From Halovivax cerinus (GTDB taxonomy: Archaea > Halobacteriota > Halobacteria > Halobacteriales > Natrialbaceae), in the NCBI RefSeq assembly GCF_024498195.1, contig NZ_CP101824.1:1550001-1614000 (forward strand): 64,000 nt of DNA. Reading direction: 5' to 3'. Each line of letters opens with the position of its first letter. Position 1 is the first letter of the stretch. The translations under genes were made by a program, and so were the position numbers. Positions 1 through 8,476 of this stretch are shown one piece after another. Under the pieces are notes generated by a model. It did not search any database. It was not told where the DNA came from and worked only from the letters and a program-made list of their open reading frames with translations.

Positions 1-1467
1 GGCGTCACCGATCCGGGGAGCGTCGCCGGCTCCCTGACGCCGGTGGCCGTCGCAGCGAGGGAGACGCTTGGGGGGGTCGGCGAAATCGTCGTCGTCATCG
101 CGGCCATGCTCGCGCTCGTCTCGACGGCCAACGCGGGTATCCTCTCGTCGTCGCGATACCCGTTCGCCATGAGTCGCGACCAGTTGGCGCCACCGACGTT
201 CTCGTCGGTGAGCGATCGGTTCGGGACCCCCGTCGCCTCGATCACGCTCACCGGCGCGGTGCTATTAGTGCTCATCGCGGTCGTCCCCCTCCAGAACATC
301 GCGAAACTCGCGAGCGCGTTCCAGATCCTCGTCTTCGCGCTGATCAACGTGGCCGTGATCGCGTTCCGCGAGGGCGAGGGGGCGTACGACCCCGAGTTCC
401 GGTCGCCGCTGTATCCGTGGGTGCAGGTCTTCGGCGCGGTCTCGGGACTCGTCCTATTGACACAGATGGGCCGGGACGCCTTCCTCGGGGCCGTCCTCAT
501 CATTGTCGGGAGCGTGGCCTGGTACGCCTACTACGCCCGATCGCGCGTCGACCGCGAGGGCGCGGCGACGGACGCGGTTCGCCGGCGTGTCGGCCAGGAA
601 GCGCTCATGGAGACCGAATCAGCGGTGAACGAGACGCCGCGGGAGGTCCTCGTCTCGCTCACGAAAGGGCTCGACGCGGACCGGGAACGGTCGCTCGTCG
701 CCATCGCGGCCGACCTCGTTCGTGCGGACGACGGCCGCGTCGTCGTCGCGCGGTTCGAGGAGGTGCCCGACCAGGTTCCGCTGACCGACGAGGTGACGGT
801 GCAGTCCGCCGCGGACCGCTCGTTCGAGTCACGGATGGACGACCTCTCGGCGGACCTGGACGTCGCGATCGAGGCCGACGAGATCGTCAGCCACGACACG
901 AAACACGCGGTCGTCAACCTCGCCGCGGACCGGGGCGTGGACGCGATCGTCGCCGAACACGAACCGCTGCGGCTTCGCTCTCGACTTCTCGGCGATCCGG
1001 TCGACTGGATCGTTCGCCACGCTCCCTGCAACGTCGTCCTCGTCGACAATCTCGGCTACGACGATCCGGATCGCGTCGGCCTCGCCGGCGATCGCGGGCC
1101 GTTCCCGCCACTCGCAGTGACCGTCGCCGAGTCCATCGCCGGCGAGAACCGCGGTGCCGTCTCGCTCTGGCAACCCACCGATCGCGACGGGACGGAACAG
1201 TACGAGCGGACGATCGAGGACTACCAGGCGGAGCTTTCGGAGTTGCTCTCCGTGCCGGTTCGTGCCGAGCCCATCGGTGCCGACACGCTCCAGTCGTCGG
1301 CCCCCGACGTGGTAATCCGTCGCGGCACCGACGACACGCTCGCCTCGCAGGTGTTAGACGACAGTCCGACCGTTCCCCACCCCGGTTGTACGACGATCTC
1401 GGTCTATCCGCACGCGTCGCGCCGGCCGCGGTTTACGCGCCGACTACTGGAGCGCCTCACCTTCTGA
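1..1467 (+). CDS. APC-family amino acid permease, C-terminal part, with universal stress domains (5' truncated)
   Basis: The reading frame is open from the first base, so the N-terminal part of the gene lies outside the window. The visible 488 residues begin with about five hydrophobic segments (roughly residues 20-190), including a short ...STANAGILSSSRYPFAMSRD... loop typical of the APC amino acid/polyamine/organocation superfamily. From about residue 214 there are two soluble modules with universal-stress-protein character (REVLVSLTKGLD..., then APCNVVLVDN). Permease-USP fusions are common in haloarchaea; the USP part is thought to sense nucleotides and regulate transport. The substrate cannot be read from the fragment. 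Family call is firm, substrate unknown. Confidence 0.85.
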   Translation, partial: GVTDPGSVAGSLTPVAVAARETLGGVGEIVVVIAAMLALVSTANAGILSSSRYPFAMSRDQLAPPTFSSVSDRFGTPVASITLTGAVLLVLIAVVPLQNIAKLASAFQILVFALINVAVIAFREGEGAYDPEFRSPLYPWVQVFGAVSGLVLLTQMGRDAFLGAVLIIVGSVAWYAYYARSRVDREGAATDAVRRRVGQEALMETESAVNETPREVLVSLTKGLDADRERSLVAIAADLVRADDGRVVVARFEEVPDQVPLTDEVTVQSAADRSFESRMDDLSADLDVAIEADEIVSHDTKHAVVNLAADRGVDAIVAEHEPLRLRSRLLGDPVDWIVRHAPCNVVLVDNLGYDDPDRVGLAGDRGPFPPLAVTVAESIAGENRGAVSLWQPTDRDGTEQYERTIEDYQAELSELLSVPVRAEPIGADTLQSSAPDVVIRRGTDDTLASQVLDDSPTVPHPGCTTISVYPHASRRPRFTRRLLERLTF

Positions 1468-1584
1468 CCGACGACGTTCCGATCGCCGTTTTCGACGACC
1501 GATGGTGCCGGCCGATGGCGTTCCGAGCGACTGGCGAGGTCCGAGCGACGACTCTCCTCGCACGACGCCGTCGACGAGCCGCGG

Positions 1585-1833
1585 TCACTCGGACGCTCCG
1601 GCTCGCAGATCGCCCAGCGAGTAGATGATCACGCCGACGATGACGACGTAGAGCGCGACGAGCAACAGCGCCGCGGCGCTCGCTTCCGTCGGCGGGAGGA
1701 AGTCGTAGAGCCAGTCTGTGGCGAGCCAGACCAGCCAGCCGCCGGCGACGATGACGCCGGCCAGGCCGAAGACCAGGATGATCGCGCCGATCGCCGCGAT
1801 GCCGCGTCTGAGTACGTCGAGTACGTCTACCAT
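1585..1833 (-). CDS. small two-helix membrane protein
   Basis: An 82-residue protein starting MVDVLDVLRRG. It has two clear hydrophobic segments, about residues 12-40 and 50-73, separated by a short loop with DFLPPTEAS, and a short charged C-terminus. It lies convergent to the permease gene. No catalytic motif is visible and I do not recognise a family; it looks like one of the many small haloarchaeal integral membrane proteins. The coding sequence avoids stops and keeps hydrophobic character throughout, which supports a real gene, but no clear TATA box was found. Confidence 0.65.
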   Translation of the reverse strand: MVDVLDVLRRGIAAIGAIILVFGLAGVIVAGGWLVWLATDWLYDFLPPTEASAAALLLVALYVVIVGVIIYSLGDLRAGASE

Positions 1834-2059
1834 GTTTTCTCACGCCGGGGCCGTCGCCGACCCCGCGGCGCCCGACCCAGCTAGGGGAGTCACCGAAATG
1901 GGCACGGTCCCGGCGGATGCAGGTCGTAGAATTGTGGTCCTCCACTCGACGCCGCGTTCGGCCGTCGGGCGATCGCGGAGACGAGCTGAAAGGCGAAGGC
2001 CGATCCCGAGCTAGCAGCGTCGGGAACCCGATCGAGAGCGGAGGGGTGACGGGTACCGA

Positions 2060-2145
2060 ACACACCAGCTGTAAGAACACACCTGCTCTAAGAACACACC
2101 TTCAAACACACCTGCTCTAAGAACATACACCTGCTCTAAGAACCC
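2060..2145. repeat. imperfect short tandem repeat, unit around CTGCTCTAAGAACACAC
   Basis: The motif CTGCTCTAAGAAC recurs three times, with one diverged copy (CAGCTGTAAGAAC) and a truncated CTTCAAACACAC unit, over about 85 bp. Units are 12-19 bp and imperfect. No open frame explains them; slippage-generated intergenic repeat is the simplest reading. Confidence 0.7.
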
Positions 2146-2185
2146 ACTCCCGCTGTACGGTTCGTACACACGCGGCCGGTTCCAA

Positions 2186-2223
2186 CTGGCCGATCGAAAC
2201 GAAGCTGGTCGATCGAAACGAAG
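2186..2223. repeat. two 19-bp tandem repeats upstream of the old yellow enzyme gene
   Basis: CTGGCCGATCGAAACGAAG is followed directly by a second copy that differs only by C to T at position 5. They lie about 65-100 bp upstream of the start codon of the flavin oxidoreductase gene and just upstream of a candidate TATA box, so a tandem regulator-binding site is possible. Confidence 0.6.
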
Positions 2224-2286
2224 ACAGACCCGGTGAATATCACCGCTGCCCGGACCCCGATAGCCGCGCGTATGGTATCCAGGATG

Positions 2287-3387
2287 ATGACTGACGATGC
2301 CTTCTCGTCGCTCGAGATACGGGACACGACGGTTCGAAATCGGTTCGCCATGTCTCCGATGTGTCAGTATTCCGTCGACGCTCGCGACGGTCTCGCGACC
2401 GACTGGCACCGCGTTCATCTCGGCTCTCGCGCCGTGGGCGGCGCCGGTATCGTGCTGACAGAGGCCACCGCCGTCGAGGAACGCGGCCGTATCACGCCCG
2501 AAGATCTCGGCGTTTGGAGCGACGACCATCGCGACGTACTCGCCCCTATCGCCGAATTCGTCGCATCTCAGGGCGCGACGCCAGGAATCCAGCTCGCCCA
2601 CGCCGGTCGAAAGGCGTCGAAGACGCGACCGTGGGAGGGAAGCGAGCCCCTCCAGCCCGTCGATGGCGGCTGGGAAACGGTCGCGCCGAGCGCCGTTCCG
2701 TACCCGTACGACGACGAATCCCCCGTGACGACGCGGTTGGACGGAGACGGGATCGCCGACGTGGTCGACTCGTTTCGGGCGGGGGCGCGCCGCGCTCGGG
2801 AGGCCGGCTTCGAGATCGCCGAAGTCCACGCCGCGCACGGCTATCTCCTCCACGAGTTCCTCTCTCCGGTCACGAACCGCCGCGAGGACGAGTACGGCGG
2901 CAGCTTCGAGAATCGCACCCGAATCCTCCGGGAAGTCACCGAGGCCGTTCGCGACGAGATGGGCGACGAGCGCCCCGTTTTCGTTCGGATCTCTGCGACC
3001 GACTGGCTCGACGACCGTCGCTCCTGGGACGTCGAGCAATCCGTTCGGCTCGCGGACGACCTCTCCGACGCCGGTGCCGACCTCATCGACGTCTCTTCGG
3101 GTGGTATTCACCCGGATCAGGCCATTGAGTGGGTCGGCCCGAACTATCAGCTCCGGTTCGCCGAACGTATTCGGAACGAGTGCGAGACCGACGTGAAGAT
3201 CGGCACCGTCGGTGGGATCAGGGCCGCCGAACAGGCCGACGCAATTATTCGCAACGACCGCGCGGACCTCGCCATCGTCGGCCGACGGTTCCTCTCTGAT
3301 CCCTACTTCCCGCTGCACGCTGCCGTCGAACTCGGCCGCGAGGACGCCGTCGACGTCCCCGTCCAGTACCAACGCGGGTTCGAGTGA
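2287..3387 (+). CDS. NADH:flavin oxidoreductase, old yellow enzyme (YqjM type)
   Basis: A 366-residue FMN-dependent ene-reductase of the OYE family, which reduces activated C=C bonds with NAD(P)H. Starting at the second of two adjacent ATGs, residues fall where the Bacillus YqjM class has them: Cys26 and Tyr28 (MCQYS), His105 and Lys109 in HAGRK, and H181-A-A-H184-G-Y186 as the substrate-binding His pair and Tyr. The later ENRTR stretch is also typical. This numbering supports 2287 over in-frame ATGs at 2284, 2272 and 2233. It stands alone; the physiological substrate is unknown. A cytosolic stress or detoxification role is known for the family but is only inferred here. Confidence 0.92.
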   Translation: MTDDAFSSLEIRDTTVRNRFAMSPMCQYSVDARDGLATDWHRVHLGSRAVGGAGIVLTEATAVEERGRITPEDLGVWSDDHRDVLAPIAEFVASQGATPGIQLAHAGRKASKTRPWEGSEPLQPVDGGWETVAPSAVPYPYDDESPVTTRLDGDGIADVVDSFRAGARRAREAGFEIAEVHAAHGYLLHEFLSPVTNRREDEYGGSFENRTRILREVTEAVRDEMGDERPVFVRISATDWLDDRRSWDVEQSVRLADDLSDAGADLIDVSSGGIHPDQAIEWVGPNYQLRFAERIRNECETDVKIGTVGGIRAAEQADAIIRNDRADLAIVGRRFLSDPYFPLHAAVELGREDAVDVPVQYQRGFE

Positions 3388-3769
3388 ACGGTAGCGTTCG
3401 TATCGACTCCACCAAACATCTCGCGCGACCCTCGACGGGAGATCAGCGCACACGGAGCCGGACTCGTCCTCGCCCGGCGCTCACGAGCGTGTCCACCTCG
3501 TCTCGATCCGGTTCGTTCCGTCACCTCGCCCACTCGACGGACAGTCGTGGTCGACGACCCGCTCGTGACGCCGTTCAGTTCGATCGCGGTTTCGTCGGTC
3601 GGACCCTGTCGTGAGACGATGCGTCCGATTCCGGGTGCGTCCATCGAGGACGCCTGGAATCCGGAACGTGCCGGCCGAACGCTAGAGCGGTCGGGCCAGC
3701 GCGACCGGCCGTGGCCGCGGTGGACGGCCGATTCGGACCCCGTTGTGCCGGGCCTCTCTTCTCGCCGTG
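3388..3769. other. 382-bp region without a recognisable gene
   Basis: Lies between the convergent oxidoreductase and the small gene on the minus strand. Open frames exist on several strands because of the GC content, but none has a coherent protein-like composition. I see no repeat or RNA gene in it. Confidence 0.5.
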
Positions 3770-4180
3770 CTACTCGTCGACCGGCGTCGCCCCGTCGCTA
3801 ATCTCGATGACGGTCCCTTCCGCCGTCGCGTCGTCGCGACCCAGCACTCCGTCGAGGCTGCGCTCGGCCTCGCGGTTGACCGCGTAGGCGAACTGGAACG
3901 CGCGCTCGACGCCGCCACCGACGTCGGGGCCGGGCAGTCGGTCTCGCGAATAGTCCGCCATGCTGTACGCGCCTTCGGGGTGAAGGTACTGCAGCGGGTG
4001 ATCGGTCGGTACTTCGCGGAGGTCGACGTCGATCGACCACAGGAGCGCCAGCGCCTGCAGGGCGTAGCCGTTGGGCTTCGGCGCCCGCCGGCTGGCCGCG
4101 GTGAGGGCCGTGGTGACCACCGTCGTCTTCGCGTCGGTGTCGTAGTATACGCCGGGAACGCCCGGAACTGAAAGTCGCAT
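3770..4180 (-). CDS. hypothetical protein, 136 aa
   Basis: Starts MRLSVPGVPGVYYDTDAK and ends GTVIEISDGATPVDE. The protein is soluble, acidic toward the C-terminus, with a segment rich in small residues (TTALTAASRRAPKPNG) and no transmembrane helix or cysteine. A CCCTTTCGG element about 26-34 nt upstream of the ATG may serve as the basal promoter. I do not recognise a family. The next gene upstream on the same strand is a FilR1-like regulator, 126 bp away, but there is no evidence of cotranscription. Confidence 0.6.
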   Translation of the reverse strand: MRLSVPGVPGVYYDTDAKTTVVTTALTAASRRAPKPNGYALQALALLWSIDVDLREVPTDHPLQYLHPEGAYSMADYSRDRLPGPDVGGGVERAFQFAYAVNREAERSLDGVLGRDDATAEGTVIEISDGATPVDE

Positions 4181-4306
4181 ACGGGAGCAAGCGGGGCTGG
4201 CCGAAAGGGTTCGGTCCTGGCAGGTGCCGGCGTGGTAATCGAGTCCGGTCGTTGGGGGGAATCCGGCCGGACGTGCCTGGCGGACGACCCCCGACGATCC
4301 GTTCGG

Positions 4307-5092
4307 TCACGCGATCGCGTCGACGGTTGCGGCCGTGACCGCGGTTGCCTCCTGGCGGTACCGGTGGTAGAGCCCCTCTGCCCACTCCAGGGCCGCCCGG
4401 TCGTCCGTCGCCGCCGTCACGACGGGGAGCGTCGTCTCCTCGTCGAATCCCGAGAGGATCACGGTCTCGTCGAAGAGACTCATCGTGAACGGCAGCTCGG
4501 GGTGCGAGTAGAGCGTGGCGGTGTCGCCGCCGGCGATCGACTCGAACGCCTCCTCGTTCGCGTTTCGGTCGGCCTGTAGTGCGAGCGGGGTACAGATCAC
4601 TTCCATGTTGATGCCCGCCTCGACGTTCCGTGTTCCCTGACGGGTGACGGCCTGCGGGCACCCGGTGACGACGAACCCGCGGAAGCGGTCGGTCGACGCG
4701 AAGTACTCCAGCCAGTGCTCGATCGGTCGGTTCGGATTCGACGGCGAGGCGACCGAGACGTCGGCGTCTGCGAACAGGTCCACGTGTCGCGTGAGTTCGG
4801 GCGCCGAGACCGTCTGGAGAAGTGGTTCGAGCCGTTCGGCGGCCGCGACGGAGCGCTCGAACCGATCGACGGCGTCGGCGACGGCGCCCCCGGCTCCGGT
4901 CGTTCGGTACCCGTCGTGCGTGCGTTCGAGCAGGTTTCGCTCGGCGAGGGCGGTCGTCCAGCGGTAGGCAGTCGCCCGCGAGACGTCGAGTTCCGCCTGC
5001 AGCGTCGCCCGATCGGCCGTCGTCCCGCGGGCCGCCTCGAGTAACGCGGCCTGGTTCAGCAATCGGCCCCGGTCGTCGTCGTGCTGGTTCAT
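4307..5092 (-). CDS. winged-helix transcriptional regulator with FilR1-like effector domain
   Basis: A 261-residue protein. Residues about 10-65 form a helix-turn-helix (LQAELDVSRATAYRWTTALAERNLL) followed by a wing. The remainder matches the pattern of the archaeal FilR1/methanogenesis-regulator-like effector domain: an F.DADV segment, a central CTPLAL strand, then late strands and ALEWAEGLYHRYR near the end. Such proteins are common in haloarchaea and usually bind DNA near their own or adjacent genes; the ligand is unknown. A perfect palindrome sits about 20-34 nt upstream of the start, where the promoter is expected, which suggests autoregulation. Confidence 0.8.
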   Translation of the reverse strand: MNQHDDDRGRLLNQAALLEAARGTTADRATLQAELDVSRATAYRWTTALAERNLLERTHDGYRTTGAGGAVADAVDRFERSVAAAERLEPLLQTVSAPELTRHVDLFADADVSVASPSNPNRPIEHWLEYFASTDRFRGFVVTGCPQAVTRQGTRNVEAGINMEVICTPLALQADRNANEEAFESIAGGDTATLYSHPELPFTMSLFDETVILSGFDEETTLPVVTAATDDRAALEWAEGLYHRYRQEATAVTAATVDAIA

Positions 5093-5111
5093 GCCCTCCA
5101 GTCACGTATAA

Positions 5112-5126
5112 AAACACTAAGTGTTT
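5112..5126. promoter_or_regulatory. perfect 7-bp inverted repeat over the regulator promoter
   Basis: AAACACT-A-AGTGTTT: 7-bp arms with a one-base centre. It is centred 27 nt upstream of the ATG of the FilR1-like regulator on the minus strand, at the expected TATA position, and next to a TTTTTATAC run. This is the arrangement of an autoregulatory operator. Confidence 0.55.
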
Positions 5127-5218
5127 CGGTGCGTCCTCGTCGCGGTTCGCCGGTTGATCGGATCGAGGCGGCCCCTCGGGGCGAATCTCACGCCGTGAAA
5201 CATCGTTTCGTCCAGTGA

Positions 5219-5226
5219 CTATACGC
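5219..5226 (+). promoter_or_regulatory. TATA box for the GLUG surface protein gene
   Basis: ACTATACGC lies 25-32 nt upstream of the ATG at 5251. This spacing fits a leaderless haloarchaeal transcript and decides that start against the upstream GTG at 5215. Confidence 0.5.
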
Positions 5227-5250
5227 CGACGAGAACCGAACGGCGAGGCG

Positions 5251-8229
5251 ATGGACGACGGACTGGGTATCTCGAGGGAGGGGTGGCTGCGACTCGCGGT
5301 CCGGGTAGTGGCGCTGGTCGCACTCGTGGCGATCTGCGGGCCCGGATTCGCCGGTGTGATGGCCGACGGGGCGACGAATCAGGCGACGATCGAGGGGATG
5401 ACCGGGAACGGCACGAGCGACGACCCCTACGTGATCACGAACGCCACGCAGTTGCAGGCGATGGAGGAGGACCTCGGCGCTCACTACGAACTGGGCAACG
5501 ACATCGACGCCTCGAACACCACAGAATGGAACGACGGGAAGGGCTTCGAGCCGGTCGGCAACGAGTCCGACCCCATCGACGGCAACGCCGGATTAGACGG
5601 TCGCGGGCACACGATAGACGGGCTGACGATCGACCGGCCCGACGAGGACAACGTCGGCCTCATCGGGTACACCAGTGGAACGACGTCCGAAATCGAGATC
5701 AGCAACGTCACGGTGACGAACGCGACCGTCGTCGGTAACGACCGCGTCGGGATCCTCGCCGGATACCCGTACTTTGGTCCGGACATCTCGAACGTCCACG
5801 TGCAGGGATCCGTCACCGGAACCGACTACGTCGGCGGCGTGGTCGGCCAGATGTACGTCGGGGACCTGACTGACGTGTCGGTGAACACCACCGTGACGGG
5901 CAGGAACGACGTCGGCGGTCTCGGCGGGTTCGTCAGGACGGACGGGCAGGACATCTCCGTCGAGAGCACCGTCGACGGGAAGAATCGCGTCGGCGGCGTT
6001 TTCGGGACGACCGAGAATCCAACGTCGAACGTTTCGGTGACGACCGACGTCACCGGGACCAGCGACGTCGGCGGGCTCGCGGGCTTCACGTCACGGTCGT
6101 ACGACCAGACGCGGAACGCCTCGGCCAGTGGTACCGTCACCGGGACCACGAACGTCGGCGGGCTGGTCGGTCAGACCACGGTCACGGACGTCGTGGATTC
6201 CTCCGCCAGTGCCACCGTCCACGGCGGGCAGAACGTCGGCGGACTCGTCGGCAACGTCAGTGACGCCGATCGGGACGGGGCACTCCGGGCGACGGTCCGA
6301 AACTCGACGGCGACCGGCGACGTGCACGGTGAGCAGTACGTCGGCGGGCTCGTCGGCGTGATCAACGGTGGCGACTACTTCGGCGGCGAACTGAGCCACG
6401 GACTGGTCACCGACAGTTCCGCGACCGGCGACGTCTATGCAGCCAACGAGCACTACGATGGGGACGAATACGTCGGTGGACTCGTCGGGATCATGCGCGA
6501 CAGCCCCGACGGCGACGCCTCGCCCCACGTTCAGGACTCCTGGGCGAGCGGTACGATCGCCGGCGACGGAACACAGCCGGTCATGGCCGGCGGGCTCGTC
6601 GGCTCGGTCGACACTGGCACCGTCGCCCGCTCTTCGGCGGTCGGCGACGTCGACGGCAATATCGAGGTGGGCGGACTGGTCGGCAACAACTCCGGGACGA
6701 TCACCACGTCGAGGGCCAGCGGCCACGTCGACGGGAACGAAATCGTGGGCGGACTCGTTCCGGTAAACACGGGGACGGGAACCGTCGAGCACTCGTCGTC
6801 GACGGCACGGGTCGATGGTGGCCCCCAATGGGATACCGGCGGGGTCGTCGGGTTGAACTTCGGCGGCGAGGTGACCGACTCCTGGGCGGCTGGTTCAGTG
6901 TCCGGTGGCGGCGATCTTGGAGGCGTGGTAGGAGACGACCGAGGAACGGTCACCGACTCCTACTGGGACGTCAACGTGACCGGCCAGTCCGGCGGCGTCG
7001 ACGGCGATCCCAACTACCCCGGCGTGACCGGACTCGCGACCGCCGAGATGACCGGTCCAGCCGCCGAAGGCAATATGACCGACCTCGAGTTCCCGGGGAC
7101 GTGGGAGACGACCAACCGCTACCCACACCTCGCGTGGCAACCGGCCTTCGACGTCGTCGTCGAGGACGCCGACACGTCCATCACCGCCGGTGAGACCATC
7201 ACCGTGACCGTCACGGTCACCAACACCGGCGAGATGGCCGACGGACAGGAAGTCTGGCTCACCGACACCGGCTTCGAGGATCGGGAACGGGACTCGACGA
7301 CGGTCGCGCTCGAACCCGTCGAGTCGACGACGGTGACGCTCGAGTGGGCGACCGACGCCGGCGACGTGGGCGACGGCGCCGTCACGGTCTCGACGCCGGA
7401 CGACGAGGCGACCGAGACCGTGACCGTCGACGATCCGGCGCCGGCACCGGGGCCGCTGCCACCGCCCGCCCCCGCCGATGCGCCGTCGCTGGTCCTCGGA
7501 GGCCACGCCGGGCCGATCACGGTCGTTCCTGGAGAGACCGCGACCGCGTCGACGACGGTCGGGAACGACGGTGGCCGGAGCGCCACGGGGGCCGTCCGCC
7601 TGGTCGTCGATTCCGAGGACGTGGACGCGAACCGTCGCGACGCGTTCGAAGACGCGTACTCGCTCGCCGACGAGGGGTTCGTCCTCGCGAACGAGACCGT
7701 CTCCCTCGACGCCGGCGAGGAAACGACCGTCGCTCTCTCGATCGACGCCGTCGACGGTTTGCCACCCGGAACGTACGAGTACGCGATCCGAACCGCCGAC
7801 GACGCGTCGAGCGGTACGCTCCGCGTTCGCGAGGCGTCCGAACCCGACTGGGACCTCTCGGTCGAGACTCGCCCTGCAGACGGGGATTCCCGGGCGGCGA
7901 TCGAGGCGACCGTCACGAACGTCGGCGACGCCGAGGGCTCGGTCGTCGTCGCCTTCGACGCCGGCGAGGCCTCCGACGAGGAATCGATCACCCTCGCCCC
8001 CGGCGATTCGACGACCGTCGCGTTCGACGGGCTGGACGCCTCGGCGGCCCCCGAGATCGAGTGGGTCGTGACCGTCGGCGACGCCAGCGAATCCGGAACG
8101 CTCACCGCGGAGGACCTCTCGACCGCCGCGCGAGGCGACGGGGACGGCGTCCCCGGGTTCGGACCGATCGCGACCCTCGTCGCCCTCGCGGCGGCCGTCT
8201 CGGTCACCCGTCGGCGTCTCCGGGGGTGA
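5251..8229 (+). CDS. secreted GLUG-repeat surface protein with CARDB-like domains and PGF-CTERM anchor
   Basis: A 992-residue exported protein. After a short N-terminus, a hydrophobic helix (LAVRVVALVALVAICGPGFAG) forms the signal peptide. From about residue 40 to 600 there are many GLUG-like repeats of the form VGGLVG...A.G.V.G, a beta-helix motif known from bacterial adhesins. Two beta-sandwich regions with CARDB character follow (about 640-720 and 750-950), separated by a Pro-rich linker (APAPGPLPPPAPAD). The C-terminus is a PGF motif, a hydrophobic helix and RRRLRG, the PGF-CTERM signal processed by archaeosortase and lipid-anchored. A role in cell-surface adhesion is inferred; the ligand is unknown. 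Confidence 0.85.
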   Translation: MDDGLGISREGWLRLAVRVVALVALVAICGPGFAGVMADGATNQATIEGMTGNGTSDDPYVITNATQLQAMEEDLGAHYELGNDIDASNTTEWNDGKGFEPVGNESDPIDGNAGLDGRGHTIDGLTIDRPDEDNVGLIGYTSGTTSEIEISNVTVTNATVVGNDRVGILAGYPYFGPDISNVHVQGSVTGTDYVGGVVGQMYVGDLTDVSVNTTVTGRNDVGGLGGFVRTDGQDISVESTVDGKNRVGGVFGTTENPTSNVSVTTDVTGTSDVGGLAGFTSRSYDQTRNASASGTVTGTTNVGGLVGQTTVTDVVDSSASATVHGGQNVGGLVGNVSDADRDGALRATVRNSTATGDVHGEQYVGGLVGVINGGDYFGGELSHGLVTDSSATGDVYAANEHYDGDEYVGGLVGIMRDSPDGDASPHVQDSWASGTIAGDGTQPVMAGGLVGSVDTGTVARSSAVGDVDGNIEVGGLVGNNSGTITTSRASGHVDGNEIVGGLVPVNTGTGTVEHSSSTARVDGGPQWDTGGVVGLNFGGEVTDSWAAGSVSGGGDLGGVVGDDRGTVTDSYWDVNVTGQSGGVDGDPNYPGVTGLATAEMTGPAAEGNMTDLEFPGTWETTNRYPHLAWQPAFDVVVEDADTSITAGETITVTVTVTNTGEMADGQEVWLTDTGFEDRERDSTTVALEPVESTTVTLEWATDAGDVGDGAVTVSTPDDEATETVTVDDPAPAPGPLPPPAPADAPSLVLGGHAGPITVVPGETATASTTVGNDGGRSATGAVRLVVDSEDVDANRRDAFEDAYSLADEGFVLANETVSLDAGEETTVALSIDAVDGLPPGTYEYAIRTADDASSGTLRVREASEPDWDLSVETRPADGDSRAAIEATVTNVGDAEGSVVVAFDAGEASDEESITLAPGDSTTVAFDGLDASAAPEIEWVVTVGDASESGTLTAEDLSTAARGDGDGVPGFGPIATLVALAAAVSVTRRRLRG

Positions 8230-8476
8230 CGCCCGGGCGAACGTCTCTCGTCTCCGCGACCGCTTCGGCCGGGATCCTCGCCGGTGTCGTATCGTCGCGC
8301 TGACTACGGACTCGGGAGCGACGGAGGTGGCCGGAGGGCGGTGAACGGATCGTGAGGACCGTCGCGCGGCGCGTCTGGAGGTGGAGAGAACCGCCGAGGC
8401 GGCGGTCTAGCACCTTATTCGTCCTGATTCCCACGCCGGCGCGCGCCGAAGTACTCGGTTCCGCGACGAGCGTCGA

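Larger units (their letters stand above)
1834..2286. other. 453-bp intergenic region with short direct repeats
   Basis: No convincing gene. The region holds two sets of short tandem repeats, listed separately, and an AT-rich GAATATCACC element (about 2234-2243) that could be the TATA box of the downstream old yellow enzyme gene. Confidence 0.6.

Noticed and set aside
2011-3453. 480-codon minus-strand ORF over the old yellow enzyme gene
   Set aside because: It is antisense to a gene whose active-site residues are all in place, and the reverse frame has no recognisable domain.
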